Shown one piece after another: positions 60,165-64,000 of a DNA stretch of 64,000 nt. The stretch is taken from the NCBI GenBank assembly GCA_949825025.1, contig OX463779.1, positions 43,284,249 through 43,348,248 on the forward strand, in the 5' to 3' direction. Within the stretch, counting starts at the first letter, position 1. Every line of letters begins with the position of its first letter. The notes under the pieces were generated by a model that was given only the letters and a program-made list of their open reading frames with translations, was not told where the DNA came from and searched no databases. Origin of the DNA: Siphlonurus alternatus. Its lineage: Eukaryota; Arthropoda; Insecta; Ephemeroptera; Siphlonuridae. A program made the position numbers and the translations under genes.

Positions 60165-63100
60165 ACATCACAGTGGTGATACCCTCACCAGACAACACAT
60201 CAGAACTTGAAACTATTCCAAAGAAACTGTGGGATGATTCTGATATTTCTGATATAGAATCTGTAGATTCTTTCAGCACTCACCACAGTGAAAGTGAGTA
60301 CTTTCCTAATAAGTCACACAACTTAAGTATAAAAATACAAAGTATTTCAGATTATGATAGTGATGATGTGAATAGTATTTTCCATGGATTTACTCCTAAA
60401 CAATCAGAGTTAGCTACTGAATATAACAAACCATTTTCTCCTTTACTAAAATACATAACTGATTTACATGTAAAAGATACTCAGTCTTTTTGACAGTAAA
60501 ATAGCTCCTCCAAGTCCTTCCTCTGATAAATATGAAACTTATTACTGTGATAATATCAAAATTATTCATGTCAATGTTAATAGCTTAAGAAATAAAAAAG
60601 AAGATATTGAAATTTTTACACAGGAAGAATCACCAGATTTGTTATGTCTTACAGAACACTGGTTAAAACCTGGTGAAGTAGATTTTTTTAACATTAATGG
60701 TTATTTTCTGGTTCATATTTATGCAAGAGAGAATGGCTATGGTGGCATTGTTTTTTTTGCCAAGAACAACCTCATTAATAATATAGAAGTAACTTCTCAT
60801 GGTACTAAACTGAGTTCAGAACAGATTTTTGAATGTATTACTTTAAAATTAAAGTTAAACATTGATCATAAAAATATTAAACATATTACTATTGTTGGGA
60901 TTTATAGATCACCAACAGTAAATATTCATCCTCATGATGATAATAAATGTGTGTTAAAAAATAATGATAAAAATTGTTGTTTTTTTGACAGATTTAATAC
61001 ACTCTTAAAACATGTTAATGTGTTAAAAAATGAAGTTGTTATTCTTGGAGATTTTAATATAGACACAAGCTGTACCAATAATAGAAATACCAAAGAACTG
61101 CAATTTATTTTAACTAGTTACAATCTTGATATAAAAATTAATTCAGCAACAAGAATAAACACATTTTCTAACAGGGAGTCAATTATTGATAATGTCTTTA
61201 CTAACCTTAGAAAAGAAGATATAGAAGTCACTGTACTAAAGACTCTTTTTTCTGACCACTATGCCCAGAAAGTTGTGATTAAGCAAATTGTCCCTCCAGT
61301 AAATTTTATTATAGCAGAAAAAATATTTTTTACTGAAACTAAAATGAACCAATTCAAATTTTTCTTGTCTACAATAGACTGGCCATCAGCTGTGTATGAC
61401 AAAAACTCTGAGGATATGTTTAATAATTTTTATAGACTTTTTAAATATGGGTTTAATTTATTTTTTCCTTTACAAAAAAAAAAAAAATCAAATAAGAAAA
61501 ATAGTACTCCTTGGTTTACTCCTAAACTAAGGGCAAAGAAAAAACTTGTACATAAACTTTATAAAAACAGGAAGACTGACAATGGTCTATTTAAAAGGAC
61601 AAAAAAACAATATAACAAAGATTTAGTTGCAGAAAAGCAAAATTATTTATATAATCAAGTTTCTCAGTCAACCAATATCTCAAAAACTGTTTGGGAAGTT
61701 GTGCAAGGTGAAACAGGTAAAAAGAGAGGATGTAAAAATAAATTTAAAAAAATTATTTTATCATGTCCTGTGACAGGCACTAAAATTACAGATCCTCAAC
61801 AAATTGCTAATCAACTAAATGATTATTATATTAATTCAGTTAAGGATTTAGTATTTAATAATTCTGTTACTGAAACTAAAATATATGGTACTAAAACCAT
61901 AGATTCAATTGCATTTTTCACACTCAGTAAAATTGATATGTTGAAATATATAAAAAAGCTAAAAAATAAATATTCTTGTGGCATGGATGACATCCCTGAT
62001 GCTGTAGTTAAATATGTAGCAGAGGAAATTTGTGAACCTCTGAGTGTAATAATTTCATGTCTCATTATTGACGGTATTTTTCCTAGTGTATTAAAAACAG
62101 CAAAGATAACACCGTATCCGAAGTTACTGTTATCATTCTTAGAATCACATTATAGACCGTTAGCACAATTATCTGTATTTTCTAAACTCATTGAATTTGC
62201 TGCTAAAGATATGGTGCAGAACTTCTGCACTGCTAAAAACATTTTTTCTCCCTGTCAACATGGATTTACAAAATTATGTTCTACAACAACAGCAGTGACT
62301 GAGCTAGTAAATGAAGTTAACAAGCAGCATGAACTAAAAAATTATTTACTTGCTGTGTTTGTTGATTTAAAAAAAGCATTTGATGTTGTTGATCATAAAT
62401 TATTATTTGCAAAACTTGAGTTTAATGGTATACGAGGAAACTGTCTATCTTTTTTTGAGTCGTATCTAAGCCAAAGAACACAATATGTTTTTGTAAGTGA
62501 TACTAATGATAAAGGTGAGCAAAAATCATTTAAATCAGAAAAATTAAACTGTAATCATGGAGTTCCACAAGGTTCTGTACTTGGGCCTTTACTTTTTGTT
62601 CTATTTATTAATGATTTAGAAATAGCTCTCAAAGGTGTCTGCAGACTTATTCTGTATGCAGATGATATTGTATTGCTTATTATTGGCAAGAATCTTGAGG
62701 AACTTATAAAAAATCAGGCTCTTGCTATGAAAATTCTCGAAGAGTATCTCAACAATAACCATCTTGTAATAAATCATTTAAAAACTAATTATATGCTGTT
62801 CAATAGATCTGTTAATACTAAGACACAATTTGAATCATTGACAAATATCAAACTGGTCTCAAACTGTAAATATCTTGGAATAATAATTGATGACAAATTG
62901 TCCTGGCAAACACATATTGCTGACCTAAATAAGAAACTGGCCAAAACTAATTTTGCAATGAATCAATTACGAAAAGTGTGTAATTTAGAAACGTTAAAAA
63001 AAGTATACTATGGCTATGTGTATTCTATTATTACCTATGGAGTTCTATTGTGGGGTTCATCTGCCCATGCTGACAGTGTTTTTGTTTGCCAAAAAAAAAT

Positions 63101-63491
63101 TATTAGAAGTATGATTCAAGCAAAAGCCAGACAAAGTTGTAAAAAAATATGGGAGCAACTTAATATATTGAATTTTCCAAGTATTTGTATTTTTTTTATG
63201 ATAATGTATGTTAAAAGAAACTATTCTATGTTTGAAATTAATAGAAATATTACTGGACATAATACTAGGCAGTCAAACCTAATCCATAAAAAATATGGAG
63301 CATACGAGCAAACTAAAAGAGATCATTTCCTTCTGAGCTCGTTATTGTATAATAAACTTCCTGATTCTTTAAAACAAATTGAAAGTATATCAATTTTTAA
63401 GACACAATTGTTTACTTATCTTATTAAAAAGAATTGTTATTCTATTCACAAGAAAAATATTAATAATGAACGTGTCAATTCTTATTTCTGA
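60161..63491 (+). CDS. Retrotransposon ORF2: endonuclease / reverse transcriptase (one frame shift)
   Basis: It nicks target DNA and reverse-transcribes element RNA in the nucleus. ATG at 60161 overlaps the ORF1 stop. The first 110 codons (acidic, SDISDIESVDSF) end at TGA 60491-60493. The endonuclease frame is open from 60474, so a +1 shift at the CTTTTTGA run (60486-60493) joins them: either an extra T or programmed slippage. Total is about 1,109 residues. Endonuclease: KIIHVNVNSLRNK, LCLTEHW, ITIVGIYRSP, ILGDFNID and FSDHYAQ. RT: CGMDDIPD, HYRPLAQLSVFSKLIE, QHGFTKLCSTTTA, AVFVDLKKAFDVVDHK (catalytic Asp), NHGVPQGSVLGPLLFVLFIN, YADD (62655-62666), HLKTNYMLF and KYLGIIIDDKLSW. The segment before HYRPLA (YPKLLLSFLES) is unusual and could reflect local damage. 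Confidence 0.9.
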
Positions 63492-63631
63492 TAATCTTTG
63501 TTTTATATATATTGGAATTATTTGTATATTATAAATTGTATGTATGTATTGTTTTACTAATTTCTTTTTGTGTTTTCAGATATTAAATAACTGTATAATG
63601 TAGTCACAATGTACCAACTGGTATTTAATGT

Positions 63632-63634
63632 GAA

Positions 63635-63669
<35 letters not shown>

Positions 63670-63670
63670 A
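63632..63670 (+). repeat. (TAAA)n 3' tail of the retrotransposon
   Basis: About nine tandem AAAT/TAAA units followed by 20 nt and a long A-run (about 63693-63721). Simple-repeat tails of this kind mark the 3' end of many non-LTR elements. Confidence 0.85.
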
Positions 63671-63771
63671 ATACGCACTTAAAAAACTTTGCATAAAAAA
63701 AAAAAAAAAAAAAAAAAAAAACGTTTCATACAATGATAGAAAAATTTATAAGAAATTATAAACAAAACAAT

Positions 63772-64000
63772 TTTACCCCGTCTGAATTAAAAATATGAAA
63801 TAAACTTCCTCGTGCTACTAAAAATATAAAATGACCCAGAGGGGATTTGAACCTAAAATTTTTGCATGAAAGGCGAGTGTTCTTCCACTAGGCCACAGAC
63901 GCCCATGCTAGGAACGTAGAAATTAAAACTGTATTTATTTTTCAATCATTCCACTACTGGTTTTAGCAGCAGCAAATAGGGGATTGAAAAGACATTTAAA
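63772..64000 (-). repeat. Right arm of the inverted repeat (runs off the window)
   Basis: Reverse complement of 58276-58504 at roughly 95% identity by eye. It ends at the window edge while still matching, so the true arm is longer. Confidence 0.92.
63832..63905 (-). repeat. tRNA-like (SINE-type) module, right copy
   Basis: Inverted copy of 58371-58444. Here the A box is the canonical TGGCCTAGTGG. The two modules point inward, toward the retrotransposon. Confidence 0.7.

Larger units (their letters stand above)
58505..63771 (+). mobile_element. Non-LTR retrotransposon (Jockey/I-like superfamily) with a macrodomain in ORF1
   Basis: A two-ORF LINE in the second intron of kish. It has a short leader (about 165 nt), ORF1 (58671-60164), ORF2 with APE-type endonuclease and reverse transcriptase (60161-63491), a 3' UTR and a (TAAA)n tail at 63632-63670, then an A-run. 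ORF2 is almost uninterrupted, so the copy is young. The exact ends and target-site duplication are unclear because the element is bracketed by inverted repeats. The clade cannot be fixed by eye; motif order (EN, then RT with GVPQGSVLGPLLF and YADD) and no RNase H fit Jockey/CR1/I-type elements. Confidence 0.88.

Noticed and set aside
59849..60279. Minus-strand frames under ORF1
   Set aside because: Shadows of the 85-bp tandem repeat and ORF1.
58276..64000. LTR retrotransposon or endogenous retrovirus
   Set aside because: Flanking repeats are inverted, not direct; the polymerase has an APE endonuclease and no protease, integrase or envelope.
57585..64000. Third kish exon
   Set aside because: No plus-strand match to the conserved FWKCARIGERKSPYV segment was seen before the window end.

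Overview
The window is arthropod nuclear DNA, almost certainly from an insect. It is AT-rich and intron-rich, crowded with short fold-back and terminal-inverted-repeat elements, and carries five conserved protein-coding genes plus one long non-LTR retrotransposon. The species cannot be named from sequence alone. No bacterial, organellar or viral genes were seen.

Layout. (1) From the left edge to 43,914 the minus strand carries the first three coding exons of MED20 (Mediator subunit 20). Its second intron is about 41.8 kb (1,610-43,378). The last MED20 exon lies left of the window. (2) Inside that intron, on the opposite strand, is a nested SLC2-family sugar transporter (insect Tret1-like). 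It has four confident exons (30,463-40,031) and a candidate start exon at 4,238-4,258. One splice acceptor of this gene lies in a 66-bp tandem triplication. (3) A short bidirectional promoter with two CCAAT boxes separates MED20 from GTF3C5 (TFIIIC subunit 5), which runs rightward over six exons (44,214-47,649). (4) GTF3C5 converges on ARPC1, the WD40 subunit of Arp2/3, encoded on the minus strand in eight coding exons (49,391-56,492) plus an apparent non-coding leader exon. (5) A second head-to-head promoter separates ARPC1 from the 5' end of kish/TMEM167 (57,008-57,584). The remainder of kish lies right of the window. (6) The second kish intron holds a nearly intact non-LTR retrotransposon (about 58.5-63.77 kb). 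Its ORF1 contains a TARG1-like macrodomain, ORF2 is an APE endonuclease/reverse transcriptase, and the element lies between inverted repeats of at least 229 bp that carry a tRNA-like module.

The five host genes are housekeeping functions that share promoters (MED20/GTF3C5 and ARPC1/kish) rather than one pathway: RNA polymerase II Mediator, RNA polymerase III TFIIIC, actin nucleation, Golgi secretion and sugar transport. Intergenic and intronic DNA is dominated by at least ten families of small non-autonomous elements. Several are nested in one another, and the nesting reveals target-site preferences (TTAA for one palindromic family, 8-bp hAT-type duplications for another).

The most notable items are the macrodomain-bearing retrotransposon and its inverted-repeat flanks, the triplicated splice acceptor, and the transporter gene nested in MED20. 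All gene calls come from reading exons, splice sites and phase by eye. Family names rest on recognised motifs, not on database searches.
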